Assembly (NCBI RefSeq): GCF_000421465.1
Contig: NZ_ATXB01000001.1
Span: 2,511,001-2,575,000, forward strand
Direction: 5' to 3'
DNA: 64,000 bases
Source: Methylohalobius crimeensis 10Ki
GTDB lineage: Bacteria; Pseudomonadota; Gammaproteobacteria; Methylococcales; Methylothermaceae
The translations under genes were made by a program, and so were the position numbers. A model generated the notes under the pieces. It worked only from the letters and a program-made list of their open reading frames with translations. It was not told the DNA's origin and did no database searches. Shown piece after piece: positions 1 through 7,856 of the stretch (its first letter is position 1; the number at the start of each line of letters is the position of its first letter).

Positions 1-236
1 CACCCCATGGGCTGAAGCACGTTCTTGCCGAGCATCCTCTGGTAGCGGGCGATGGCGTCGCCGATGGTGTAGTTGCGCACATGGCCCATGTGCAGTCGGC
101 CGGAAGGATAGGGAAACATGGACAGGCAGTAAAATTTTTCCCGGTCGGGATCTTCCGTGACTTGAAAGGCGCGGCTTTCTTCCCAAAGCCGTTGTACTTT
201 TTCCTCGATGGCGTGGGGGCGGTAGTTTTCGTCCAT
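1..236 (-). CDS. leuS: Leucyl-tRNA synthetase, N-terminal part (cut by window edge)
   Basis: The first 78 codons of a class I leucyl-tRNA synthetase, which charges tRNA-Leu in the cytoplasm. The protein begins [18 protein letters not shown]. Near residue 50 it has the segment [18 protein letters not shown], which carries the HMGH form of the class I HIGH ATP-binding signature and is typical of bacterial LeuRS. The start is the ATG at 234-236. The gene runs off the left edge, so the editing and KMSKS regions are not visible. It diverges from the parA-like gene at 334 across a short AT-rich intergenic stretch. The identification is firm from the signature and flanking residues. Confidence 0.93.
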   Translation of the reverse strand, partial: MDENYRPHAIEEKVQRLWEESRAFQVTEDPDREKFYCLSMFPYPSGRLHMGHVRNYTIGDAIARYQRMLGKNVLQPMG

Positions 237-291
237 TCGTTTTAAATTACCTTTTGGCAAAAATGTTAGAATGATTTGCTTTTTAAATATT

Positions 292-297
292 TATAAT
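292..297 (+). promoter_or_regulatory. Possible -10 element of the parA/ABC operon
   Basis: A perfect TATAAT lies 36 bases before the parA start, in the AT-rich gap between two divergent genes. I could not find a convincing -35 at 16-18 bases, so this is only a suggestion. Confidence 0.25.
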
Positions 298-333
298 CGT
301 GTGATTTTAAACGACAACACGAGGCAGGTCTAA

Positions 334-1110
334 ATGCGTAGGGTCATCTTCAATCAAAAGGGCGGCGTGGGCAAATCCACCATCACTTGCAATCTGGCGG
401 CCATCGCCGCGGCGGAAGGCAAATCCACCCTGGTGGTGGACCTGGACATCCAGGGCAATTCGACCCATTACTTGCTGGGGTCGAAAATCGAAGATCCGGA
501 GGAAACCCTGGCCAAATTCTTCCGCGAAACCTTGAGTATCAACCCGTTCGCCAAAAATCAAAAGTCATCGGCGCGGGAATTGATCCAGAGTACGCCTTTT
601 CCGAATCTGCATTTGCTCGCTTCCCATCCGGAAATGGAACCGCTCCAGAGCCGCCTCGAATCGCGCTACAAGATTTACAAGCTGCGCGAGGCCTTGGAAC
701 AGCTCAACGATTTCGATTATATTTTCATCGACACCCCGCCGATTCTCAACTTTTATAGCCGCTCGGCGCTGATCTCGGCCGAGAAATGCCTGATTCCGTT
801 CGACTGCGACGCTTTCTCCCGCGACGCGCTATACAAATTGCTCGAGGCCGTCACCGAAGTGAAACTGGACCACAATCCCGACCTGGAAGTGGAAGGGGTG
901 GTGGTCAATCAATTCCAAAGCCGCGCCCGCCTGCCCCAGCAATTGGTGGAGGAACTGACCAAAGAGGGGCACCCGGTGCTGTCCGCCCGCATCTCTCCCT
1001 CGGTCAAGGTACGCGAATCCCACAGTCAGGCCAAGCCGTTGATCCATTACGCGCCCGAGCACAAGTTGACCGAGGAATTCCGGGCCTTGTATCAAGAATT
1101 GCACGGTTAA
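334..1110 (+). CDS. ParA/MinD-family ATPase (orphan ParA)
   Basis: Deviant-Walker ATPase of the ParA/Soj type, 258 residues. The Walker A motif KGGVGKST is at residues 9-16, an A'-type segment with VVDLDIQGN is near residue 36, and the Walker B strand YIFIDTPP is near residue 128. Such proteins dimerise on ATP and position DNA, chemosensory arrays or other cargo. No ParB, centromere-like repeat or carboxysome gene is visible nearby, so the cargo is unknown. The stop codon (1108-1110) directly abuts the ATG of an ABC-type substrate-binding protein, which suggests co-transcription and translational coupling with a solute importer. A weak GAGG precedes the ATG. The family call is secure; the role is open. 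Confidence 0.88.
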   Translation: MRRVIFNQKGGVGKSTITCNLAAIAAAEGKSTLVVDLDIQGNSTHYLLGSKIEDPEETLAKFFRETLSINPFAKNQKSSARELIQSTPFPNLHLLASHPEMEPLQSRLESRYKIYKLREALEQLNDFDYIFIDTPPILNFYSRSALISAEKCLIPFDCDAFSRDALYKLLEAVTEVKLDHNPDLEVEGVVVNQFQSRARLPQQLVEELTKEGHPVLSARISPSVKVRESHSQAKPLIHYAPEHKLTEEFRALYQELHG

Positions 1111-2160
1111 ATGAGGTTGATATTGCGCTTTATCCCCACCCTGAAAACCCGATCGGAACGGCCGCGGAAATTCGCCCCCCACCGTCGTCGTCCCTGGTTG
1201 TATCTCGCGGCCTTGATGTGCCTGCCCTTCTCCGCCCACGCCGCCGCATCCCAATTGACCATCGGCGCCCTGGCCTACGGCACCCTCAATTGGGAATTGA
1301 CGGTGGTGGAACGGGAAGGGCTCGATAAGCAACACGGATTCGATTTGAAGATCCGTGAACTGGCCAACCCCCAGGCAGGTAGAATCGCTCTGCAAAGCGG
1401 CTCGGCCGATCTCATCGTCACCGACTGGCTGTGGGTGGCTCGGCAGCGCAACCGGGGCTCCGATTTCACCGTCATCCCCTATTCCCTCACCCACGGCGCC
1501 CTGGTCGTCCCCCCCGAGTCGCCGATTCGATCGATTCGCGATCTGGCGGGTCGTCGGCTCGGAATCGCCGGCGGCGCCTTGGACAAAAACTGGCTGCTGC
1601 TCCAGGCGCTTGCCCAGCAACGGCACCAACTGAATCTGGCCGAGGATTCCCGGCCGGTTTTCGGGGCGCCGCCGCTGCTCAGTCAACAACTCCTTCGGGG
1701 ACGCATGGACGCGCTGTTGACCTACTGGCATTACGCCGCCCCCCTGGAGGCGAAGGGTTACCGGCGTCTGCTCACCGGCGGGGATTTGCTCGAAGCCTTG
1801 GATGTCACCCCACCCATTCCCACCCTCGGTTACGTATTTCGGCAGACCTTCGCCGAGCGTGCTCCGGACACCGTGGAAGCCTTCTGGAATACCGCCTTCC
1901 AGGCCAAACAAGCCATTTGCACCGACGACCGCGTTTGGAGCTACATTGCACCCATGACCGGAAGCGAAGATTCCGATGTTCAAGCCTTGCTGCGCCGGCG
2001 CTATTGCGAAGGACGCCTGCAATCCTGGGGGGAGAGAGAATTGCAAGCCGCGGCAAAGCTGTACCGCTTGCTCCATCGAATCGGCGGCGAGCAACTGACC
2101 GGTCCCGCCGAGGAACTGCCCGAAGGAACCTTCTGGCCGGGTTTCACGCTCCCCAATTGA
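1111..2160 (+). CDS. ABC transporter substrate-binding protein, NitT/TauT (SsuA-like) family
   Basis: Periplasmic binding component of an importer of the nitrate/taurine/sulfonate class, 349 residues. A long basic N-region is followed by a hydrophobic stretch (YLAALMCLPF) and a likely signal cleavage after SAHA around residue 44. The mature protein shows the type II fold pattern of the family: TIGALAYGTLNWEL at the start, a DLIVTDWLWVARQR segment and SIRDLAGRRLGIAGG. The start directly follows the parA stop; a later internal start would shorten the charged N-region but there is no better ribosome site. The permease and ATPase follow. The substrate cannot be read from sequence. Confidence 0.82.
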   Translation: MRLILRFIPTLKTRSERPRKFAPHRRRPWLYLAALMCLPFSAHAAASQLTIGALAYGTLNWELTVVEREGLDKQHGFDLKIRELANPQAGRIALQSGSADLIVTDWLWVARQRNRGSDFTVIPYSLTHGALVVPPESPIRSIRDLAGRRLGIAGGALDKNWLLLQALAQQRHQLNLAEDSRPVFGAPPLLSQQLLRGRMDALLTYWHYAAPLEAKGYRRLLTGGDLLEALDVTPPIPTLGYVFRQTFAERAPDTVEAFWNTAFQAKQAICTDDRVWSYIAPMTGSEDSDVQALLRRRYCEGRLQSWGERELQAAAKLYRLLHRIGGEQLTGPAEELPEGTFWPGFTLPN

Positions 2161-2170
2161 CCGAATCTGC

Positions 2171-2908
2171 ATGCAGCGTTTGGTTTCCATTGCTTCGCTG
2201 CTGGGCTTCATAGCGATCTGGCAAGGGCTGGCCTGGTGGTTCCACTCCCCCCTCCTGCCTTCCCCCGTCGAAGTCTTCGCAACGGTGGGCCGGGATGTGC
2301 AATCGGGGGAACTGCCCTATCATTTGGGAATCACCCTCGCCCGCCTGAGCGTCAGCTTTCTGATCGCCATGAGTCTGGGATGCGCCCTGGGGATCGCCAT
2401 GGGCCGCCATCCTTGGCTCGATCGGGTGCTCGATGCCTGGCTGACGCTCTTCCTCAACATTCCCGCCCTGGTCATCATCATTCTCTGCTACGTGTGGTTG
2501 GGTTTGACCGAATTCGCCGCAATTCTGGCGGTGGTGGTGAACAAACTGCCCAACGTGGCGGTCACCTTGCGGGAAGGCGCCCGGGCATTGGATCCCAAAT
2601 TGTTGGAAATGGCCCATTGCTACCGCCTCGGGCGCTGGAAAACCTTCCGCCACGTCGTCTGGCCCCAGCTGTACCCCTTCGTCATCGCCGCCTCCCGCAC
2701 CGGCTTGGCGCTGATCTGGAAGATCATTTTGGTGGTGGAGCTGCTCGGCCGGAGCAACGGCATGGGCTACCAGTTGCACTTGTTCTTTCAATTGTTCGAC
2801 GTCACCGGCATCCTCGCCTATACCCTGGCCTTCGTGGTGGTGATTCAACTGCTGGAATGGAGCGTACTCAAACCCCTGGATCGTTACGCCAATCGGTGGC
2901 GCCCATGA
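2171..2908 (+). CDS. ABC transporter permease, SsuC/TauC-like
   Basis: Integral membrane subunit of the importer, 245 residues with about six hydrophobic segments. The cytoplasmic coupling loop (EAA-like) is recognisable: a run starting EGARALDPKLLEMAHCYRLG leads to the conserved WPQLYPF. It begins 10 bases after the binding-protein stop and its own stop overlaps the ATPase start (ATGA at 2905-2908), so the four genes from parA form one tight unit. Length and motif match binding-protein-dependent permeases of the sulfonate/taurine/nitrate group. Confidence 0.85.
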   Translation: MQRLVSIASLLGFIAIWQGLAWWFHSPLLPSPVEVFATVGRDVQSGELPYHLGITLARLSVSFLIAMSLGCALGIAMGRHPWLDRVLDAWLTLFLNIPALVIIILCYVWLGLTEFAAILAVVVNKLPNVAVTLREGARALDPKLLEMAHCYRLGRWKTFRHVVWPQLYPFVIAASRTGLALIWKIILVVELLGRSNGMGYQLHLFFQLFDVTGILAYTLAFVVVIQLLEWSVLKPLDRYANRWRP

Positions 2909-3636
2909 GCATCGAGATTGAAATCCGGCGCAAGGTTTTTCCCGGCCAAGACCGGGCCCGTCCCCATACCGCCATCGAAAATTTATACCTGACCCTGAGG
3001 GAAAATGAATTCGTCTGCCTGGTCGGACCTTCCGGCTGCGGCAAAACCACCTTGCTCAATCTGATCGCCGGCCTGGACAAAGACTTCGAAGGACGGATCG
3101 ATTTCCACCTCTCCCAACCGCCGAGGCTCGGCTACGTGTTCCAGGAACCGCGCCTACTACCTTGGCGGACGGTGAGACAAAACCTGGAACTGGTCCTGCC
3201 ATCCGATCACGACCCTGAAATCGTCACCGAACTGCTGGAAACCACCGGCCTGGCCCGCTTCCAGCACACCTATCCGAGCCGCTTGTCCCTGGGCATGGGC
3301 CGCCGGGTCGCCTTGGCGCGGGCGTTCGCGGTGGAACCCGATATTCTCCTCATGGACGAACCGTTCGTCTCCCTGGACGCGGCCATCGCCGAAAAAATGC
3401 GCCAACTATTGCACAAATTATGGCAGCGGCGTCCCCATACCATCCTGTTCGTCACCCACGATCTGCGCGAGGCGATCGCCTTGGCGGACCGCTTGGTGTT
3501 CCTGACGCCGCCGCCGACCCGAAGCGATTGGGAGTTCGTGCTTCCTCGGGCGCGACAAGTCCGCGACGAACACACCATCGAGACGCTCCACCGAGAATTG
3601 CGGAATCGAATGCAATTCCCCCACGCCCCAGAGTGA
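2905..3636 (+). CDS. ABC transporter ATP-binding protein, SsuB/TauB-like, with unusual signature motif
   Basis: Nucleotide-binding subunit of the importer, 243 residues. Walker A GPSGCGKTT is at residues 41-49, the Q-loop is in YVFQEPRLLPW, Walker B is ILLMDEPF and the H-loop is FVTHDLREA. The signature helix reads LSLGMGRRVALARAF instead of the usual LSGGMRQR: the first glycine is Leu and the Arg-Gln pair is changed. The start is the ATG at 2905, overlapping the permease stop; the long open frame upstream of it is antisense or shifted read-through of the permease. The stop codon lies inside the stem of the following terminator. Confidence 0.88.
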   Translation: MSIEIEIRRKVFPGQDRARPHTAIENLYLTLRENEFVCLVGPSGCGKTTLLNLIAGLDKDFEGRIDFHLSQPPRLGYVFQEPRLLPWRTVRQNLELVLPSDHDPEIVTELLETTGLARFQHTYPSRLSLGMGRRVALARAFAVEPDILLMDEPFVSLDAAIAEKMRQLLHKLWQRRPHTILFVTHDLREAIALADRLVFLTPPPTRSDWEFVLPRARQVRDEHTIETLHRELRNRMQFPHAPE

Positions 3637-3676
3637 GGCATTTGCCACAACAATAGGGCAAATGCCTCACTTTTTC
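3633..3676 (+). terminator. Rho-independent terminator of the parA/ABC operon
   Basis: Perfect 14-bp inverted repeat (GTGAGGCATTTGCC at 3633-3646 and its complement at 3657-3670) with a 10-base loop, followed by TTTTT at 3671-3675. The TGA stop of the ATPase gene sits in the left arm. Confidence 0.9.
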
Positions 3677-3880
3677 TCGCCCCCTCACGGGCCTGAAAGC
3701 CTGAAAAAAAAGCTAAACTATTGATTAAAAATAATATTTATTTTTTGGTACGAGGAATGCATAATATAAAGCGCATAACCTCTTCAACCTGGTATCCGGC
3801 GCCCTGCAATCTTTCGATCACTCCTCCTCTCTCGTCGAAAGACGCAGCCAACCGCACCTTCGGTAGGGCGCCGGCTTTTT
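3677..3880. other. Intergenic stretch, no secure gene
   Basis: AT-rich from about 3710 to 3770. On the minus strand a GTG-started frame of 27 codons (3738-3821) directly follows an AGGAGGA sequence and ends in CIPRTKK. The spacing between that ribosome site and the GTG is too short to be convincing and the peptide is not recognised. It could equally be the decayed end of a lost gene. Confidence 0.35.
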
Positions 3881-4969
3881 TCAGGCAGACCCATAGACCC
3901 GCTTCAACCAGCGCGACATCATCGGCACGCCGATGAGCAGAAAAGGGTAATAACTGACCGCTCGCCATAACAAGGCCAACGGCAACACCAAGCCGAGCGG
4001 CGCCATATCCGCGAACATCAAGGTAAACCCCACTTCGGCCACGCCGGCACTTCCGGGAGTGGGAGAAACCACCATGACGATGAACAACGCCGCCTGCCGG
4101 GCAAACGCCAAGACATGCGCTTCCCAGGCCAACGGCTGAGTCGCGAAAGCCGCCAGCAGGCAGTTCAACACCAAGTAGCGGGCCAACCAGGCCGTTCCGG
4201 TCACCGCCCATAATCGGAGCCAAAATCCGGTGGAGCGGTCGCGCAATTCCACCGAAGTGATGAACAGATCGCGCGCGGTCCGCAAACCCCAGCGGCGCCA
4301 ACGCTTGAAAATCCGAAACATGAACAAAATCCGCAACAGGCGATTGACCGCCCGGGGCCAAACGAACAGACTCGCTCCCAAAAGCAGAACATAGGCCGAT
4401 ATGGCGCCGTAAGCGCTCCAAAAGATGGTCAGCATGCCCGCGCTGACCCAATTCGAATCGATATGGGCCAAGGGCCGGAACACCCCCTCGTACCCCACCA
4501 TCCATAAACCCAGCGGAAGCATGGCCAGATAGAAAATTTCATCCAATAGAATATTGGTGAACACGACGGCCGTGCCGCGGCCGATTCCCAGACGCTCCTT
4601 GACCAGCATAAAGACCGCCACCGCCGCGCCGCCGACCACCGAGGGCGAAACCGCGGCGAAAAAGTCCCACAACAACATGACCTCCATCGCCGCGCGCCAA
4701 CTCAGGCGACGATCGGTCAAAATGCGCAACTGAACCATATAAGCCGCTTCGCGCAGGATCATCAGCAACACAGCCAAGCACAACCAACCGGCGGCACCCC
4801 AACCCACGCTCAGATTGTTCCAGGCCGACAAGAGCGCCGCGCCGTTGCGGCTGATATCTTCGTAGATCAGATACCCCGCCAGGGACAGACCGATCAGCAA
4901 AGGCAGTGCGATTCGCGCGGAACGAAACTGCAGGGTGATGTCTTCACGGCGCTCAGTGGCCAGATTCAT
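3881..4969 (-). CDS. YbhN/UPF0104-type membrane protein (LPG-synthase transmembrane-domain family)
   Basis: Polytopic membrane protein, 362 residues with about eight hydrophobic segments. It belongs to the flippase-like domain family found in MprF and YbhN; the family hallmark PTPGSAGVAE is near the C-terminus. Members are linked to lipid or glycolipid handling at the inner membrane, but the substrate is unknown here. The start is placed at the ATG at 4967-4969 because AAGGAGGAA lies about 8 bases upstream. A TTG two codons earlier (4975) is possible but too close to the ribosome site. It follows queA on the same strand after 56 bases. Confidence 0.82.
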   Translation of the reverse strand: MNLATERREDITLQFRSARIALPLLIGLSLAGYLIYEDISRNGAALLSAWNNLSVGWGAAGWLCLAVLLMILREAAYMVQLRILTDRRLSWRAAMEVMLLWDFFAAVSPSVVGGAAVAVFMLVKERLGIGRGTAVVFTNILLDEIFYLAMLPLGLWMVGYEGVFRPLAHIDSNWVSAGMLTIFWSAYGAISAYVLLLGASLFVWPRAVNRLLRILFMFRIFKRWRRWGLRTARDLFITSVELRDRSTGFWLRLWAVTGTAWLARYLVLNCLLAAFATQPLAWEAHVLAFARQAALFIVMVVSPTPGSAGVAEVGFTLMFADMAPLGLVLPLALLWRAVSYYPFLLIGVPMMSRWLKRVYGSA

Positions 4970-5025
4970 AAGCAATTCCTCCTTCCGTGGGAATCAAAAG
5001 GCATCATTTCAACAAGCAATCGTTA

Positions 5026-6042
5026 TTAACGGATGACGAACATGGCATCGCCGTAACTGAAAAAGCGGTATCCTTGCCGCACCGCATGACGATAGGCATC
5101 GAGCACGAATTCAAAACCGGCAAACGCGCACACCAACATCAACAAAGTCGACTCCGGTAGATGGAAGTTGGTAATCATGGCGTCCACGCAGCGAAACTCG
5201 AATCCCGGCCGGATAAACAGATCGGTTTCCCGCCGGCAGGCTTGCAAGCGTCCGCCACGCGCCGCCGATTCCAAGGCCCGCACCGCGGTGGTGCCCACCG
5301 CTATGACCCGACCACCGCGAGACCGGGCTTGTTCCACCGCCGTTACCGTTTCTTCTCCCACTTCGAAATACTCTCGATGCATCCGATGCCGATCGGGATC
5401 GACCACCCGCACCGGCTGGAAGGTGCCCGCGCCTACGTGCAGGGTGACGTAGGTCATCGCCACCCCTTTATCCCCGAGCCTTGCCAGAAGCGGTTCATCG
5501 AAATGGAGTCCGGCGGTGGGCGCCGCCACCGCCCCTGGTTTTTGAGCATACACGGTCTGATATCGTTCCCGGTCGGCTTGGGTATCGGGGCGATCGATGT
5601 AAGGCGGCAAGGGCATATGGCCGGATGTTTCCAGCACTTCGATGACCGGGGCGTCGAAACGCAGCAAGAACAGATCGCCCTCCCGACCCTCGACAATACA
5701 GCGGTAGCCTCCTTCGAGTTCGATCCGCGTCCCCGCTCCGGGGGCCTTGCTGGCCTTGAGATGGGCCAAGGTGCGCTCGCTCGACAGTAAGCGTTCCACC
5801 AATATTTCCACCCGACCGCCGGTTTCCTTACGCCCATACAAGCGGGCGGGAATCACGCGGGTATCGTTGAACACCAATAGATCGCGGGCATCGATCAAGT
5901 CCCCGATATCGATAAAACGGCGATCCTCGATCCGGCCGGCGATCGCGTCCAGCACCAGCAAGCGGCTGGCGCTCCGCTTCGGCAACGGGGCCTTGGCGAT
6001 CAGTTCGGAAGGAAGCTCGTAAAAAAAATCACGGGTAAGCAT
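5026..6042 (-). CDS. queA: S-adenosylmethionine:tRNA ribosyltransferase-isomerase (queuosine pathway)
   Basis: QueA transfers and isomerises the ribosyl part of SAM onto 7-aminomethyl-7-deazaguanine in tRNA to form epoxyqueuosine. The protein is 338 residues (E. coli about 356), begins [11 protein letters not shown] and carries the family blocks [45 protein letters not shown] and the terminal [12 protein letters not shown]. The open frame continues upstream through the tRNA-Leu gene, but homology begins at the ATG at 6040-6042, so that start is used. No tgt lies next to it; the next gene is the YbhN-like protein. Confidence 0.95.
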   Translation of the reverse strand: MLTRDFFYELPSELIAKAPLPKRSASRLLVLDAIAGRIEDRRFIDIGDLIDARDLLVFNDTRVIPARLYGRKETGGRVEILVERLLSSERTLAHLKASKAPGAGTRIELEGGYRCIVEGREGDLFLLRFDAPVIEVLETSGHMPLPPYIDRPDTQADRERYQTVYAQKPGAVAAPTAGLHFDEPLLARLGDKGVAMTYVTLHVGAGTFQPVRVVDPDRHRMHREYFEVGEETVTAVEQARSRGGRVIAVGTTAVRALESAARGGRLQACRRETDLFIRPGFEFRCVDAMITNFHLPESTLLMLVCAFAGFEFVLDAYRHAVRQGYRFFSYGDAMFVIR

Positions 6043-6044
6043 CT

Positions 6045-6072
6045 TTGCGGATTCCAAAAATTCCGATATAAT
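6045..6072 (+). promoter_or_regulatory. Putative promoter of tRNA-Leu
   Basis: A perfect TATAAT at 6067-6072 lies 11 bases before the mature tRNA 5' end. A weak TTGCGG -35 is at 6045-6050 with a 16-base spacer. It overlaps the leader of the divergent queA. Confidence 0.5.
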
Positions 6073-6083
6073 TATCCGTTCTT

Positions 6084-6170
6084 GCCGAGGTGGCGAAACT
6101 GGTAGACGCGCCAGACTCAAAATCTGGTGGTGGTGACACCGTGGGAGTTCGAGTCTCCCCCTCGGCACCA
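6084..6170 (+). tRNA. tRNA-Leu (anticodon CAA)
   Basis: An 87-nt class II tRNA. The acceptor arms GCCGAGG and CCTCGGC pair and are followed by A and an encoded CCA. The anticodon stem CCAGA/TCTGG encloses the loop CTCAAAA, giving CAA, which reads UUG leucine codons. The long variable arm (TGGTGACACCGTG) and the T arm (GGAG TTCGAGT CTCC) complete the leucine-type fold. Confidence 0.96.
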
Positions 6171-6178
6171 GACACGTC

Positions 6179-6212
6179 AAGGGCTTGGGATTTTCCCAAG
6201 CCCTTTTGCTTT
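6179..6212 (+). terminator. Terminator after tRNA-Leu
   Basis: Perfect 12-bp stem (AAGGGCTTGGGA and its complement) with a 3-base loop, ending in a short T-rich tail, 8 bases after the encoded CCA. Confidence 0.8.
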
Positions 6213-6394
6213 CCGAATGCCCGACGGGACAACCGTCCTGGGTCACCCCGAAAGCCATCCCCCACGCCTTTAATGAAAACTTTCCCAGGGATAGATACCA
6301 ATGGCGATAGGCTATCACACCGCCTTGTCTTTTTCAGGTCGCCTCAGTAACATGGTCTATTTCTGGCCAATCTATTTCTTTCCCAGGACACGGC

Positions 6395-7270
6395 ATGATC
6401 AAAGGCAGCATCGTAGCGCTTGTCACTCCCATGGATCCCGACGGCGGCTTAAACGAGTCCGCCCTGCGCAAACTGGTGGAATTCCACATTGAAGCCGGTA
6501 CCGACGCCATCGTGGCGGTGGGCACCACCGGCGAATCGGCCACTTTAACCCACGACGAGCATCATCAAGTCATCCGCTGGGTGGTGGACCAAAGCCGGGG
6601 ACGTGTCCCCGTGATCGCCGGCACCGGCTCCAACGCTACTCGCGAGGCCATCGAATTGACTCGCAAAGCGGCCGATCTCGGCGCGGATGCCTGCCTGCTG
6701 CTGACGCCTTACTACAACAAGCCCACCCAGGAAGGCTTGTATCGCCACTACAAAGCCGTCGCCGAGGCCGTGGCCATCCCCCAAATCCTTTACAACGTTC
6801 CCGGCCGCACCGCCTGCGATCTGCATCCGGAAACGGTGGCGCGCCTGGCGGCCATCGACAATATCGTAGGCATCAAGGAGGCCTCCCCCGATCCGGTCGC
6901 CCGGACCCGGGAACTCCAGCGCTTGTGTCCCGATTTTCCCCGCTACTCCGGTGACGATCACGCCGCCCGGCAGATCTGCCTGGACGGCGGCGCGGGGGTG
7001 ATTTCGGTCACCGCCAACGTGGCGCCCCGGCTGATGCGCGAGATGGTCGTCGCCGCCCTGGCCGGGGATGCCAAAATGGCCGCATCGGTGGACGCCAAAC
7101 TGGCCGCCCTCCACCGGACCTTGTTTTTGGAATCCAATCCGATCCCGGTGAAATGGGCGTTGCACGCCATGGGCTTGATTCCGCATGGCATTCGTCTTCC
7201 GCTCACTTGGCTGTCGGAGCGTTACCACCCCGAAGTGCGAAGCGCTCTGATCGAAGCCGGAGTGCTGTGA
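6395..7270 (+). CDS. dapA: 4-hydroxy-tetrahydrodipicolinate synthase
   Basis: DapA condenses pyruvate with aspartate semialdehyde in the first committed step of lysine and meso-diaminopimelate synthesis. The protein is 291 residues, the usual length. It shows the GTTGESATL substrate-binding segment, the tyrosines in LLLTPYYNKPTQEG and the Schiff-base lysine in GIKEAS at residue 161, the same position as in E. coli. It is the first gene of a dapA-bamC-purL unit; the dapA-bamC (nlpB) adjacency is classic for gammaproteobacteria. A CAGGA about 6 bases upstream supports the ATG. Confidence 0.97.
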   Translation: MIKGSIVALVTPMDPDGGLNESALRKLVEFHIEAGTDAIVAVGTTGESATLTHDEHHQVIRWVVDQSRGRVPVIAGTGSNATREAIELTRKAADLGADACLLLTPYYNKPTQEGLYRHYKAVAEAVAIPQILYNVPGRTACDLHPETVARLAAIDNIVGIKEASPDPVARTRELQRLCPDFPRYSGDDHAARQICLDGGAGVISVTANVAPRLMREMVVAALAGDAKMAASVDAKLAALHRTLFLESNPIPVKWALHAMGLIPHGIRLPLTWLSERYHPEVRSALIEAGVL

Positions 7271-7280
7271 CCGTCGGTCG

Positions 7281-7856
7281 ATGAGGAATTATCGGCTGCT
7301 GCTATTGTTGGCGGCTTTGCTCGGCGGATGCAGCTGGCTGATCCCGGATCGGGAAAAGCAATACCTTCAAGCGCGTCAATTGCCTCCCCTCAAGCTGCCC
7401 GCCGATACCGGCAGCTCAGGCATGGGAATTCAACCGCCGCCTCCGGCGGTGCCCGTCCAGACGCCGCCGCCCTTGCCGACGGTTCCGAGCAGCACCGCGC
7501 CCTATATCGAGCTGGCCCAACCTTTCACCGAAGCGTGGGTTTCCACCTTGAAAGCGCTCAATCGGCTCCGCCTGGAAATCACCGAACGCGATCCGGACCG
7601 CGGCCGCATCGGCATCGTCCATACCCCGGCGGAGGAGGAGCTGGCCGAGCCGGGGGGTTGGTGGGAGGATATTCTGTATTTCTTCACCGGCGCCGGAACC
7701 TTGCGCGAGGAAAACTACCAACTTCTGCTTCAGCCAAGCGACGACGCCACCCGGCTCTACTTGCTCGATTCCAAGGGCAAACCGCGCACCGACCCTTTGA
7801 CCATGGATCTACTGGAACGACTCAAACAAACCCTGGCCACTCTACCTCAGTCATGA
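7281..7856 (+). CDS. bamC: BamC-like outer-membrane assembly lipoprotein (short form)
   Basis: A 191-residue lipoprotein. The signal peptide is [17 protein letters not shown] with lipobox LGGC, so it is lipid-anchored and probably in the outer membrane. A proline-rich linker (residues about 45-75) is followed by one domain with the BamC-type pattern [20 protein letters not shown] and a VHTPAEEE segment. E. coli BamC is about 344 residues with two helix-grip domains; only one is seen here. Position directly after dapA supports the assignment. The stop overlaps the purL start. Confidence 0.75.
   Translation: MRNYRLLLLLAALLGGCSWLIPDREKQYLQARQLPPLKLPADTGSSGMGIQPPPPAVPVQTPPPLPTVPSSTAPYIELAQPFTEAWVSTLKALNRLRLEITERDPDRGRIGIVHTPAEEELAEPGGWWEDILYFFTGAGTLREENYQLLLQPSDDATRLYLLDSKGKPRTDPLTMDLLERLKQTLATLPQS

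Noticed and set aside
829-2211. Long minus-strand open frame opposite the ParA/ABC genes, and similar antisense frames elsewhere (39822-40739, 44085-45161, 60505-61605)
   Set aside because: They mirror GC-rich codon usage of clear genes on the other strand, have biased repetitive composition, and show no family signature.
6043-6318. N-terminal extension of the queA frame
   Set aside because: The extra codons cross the tRNA-Leu gene and its promoter; QueA homology begins at 6042.
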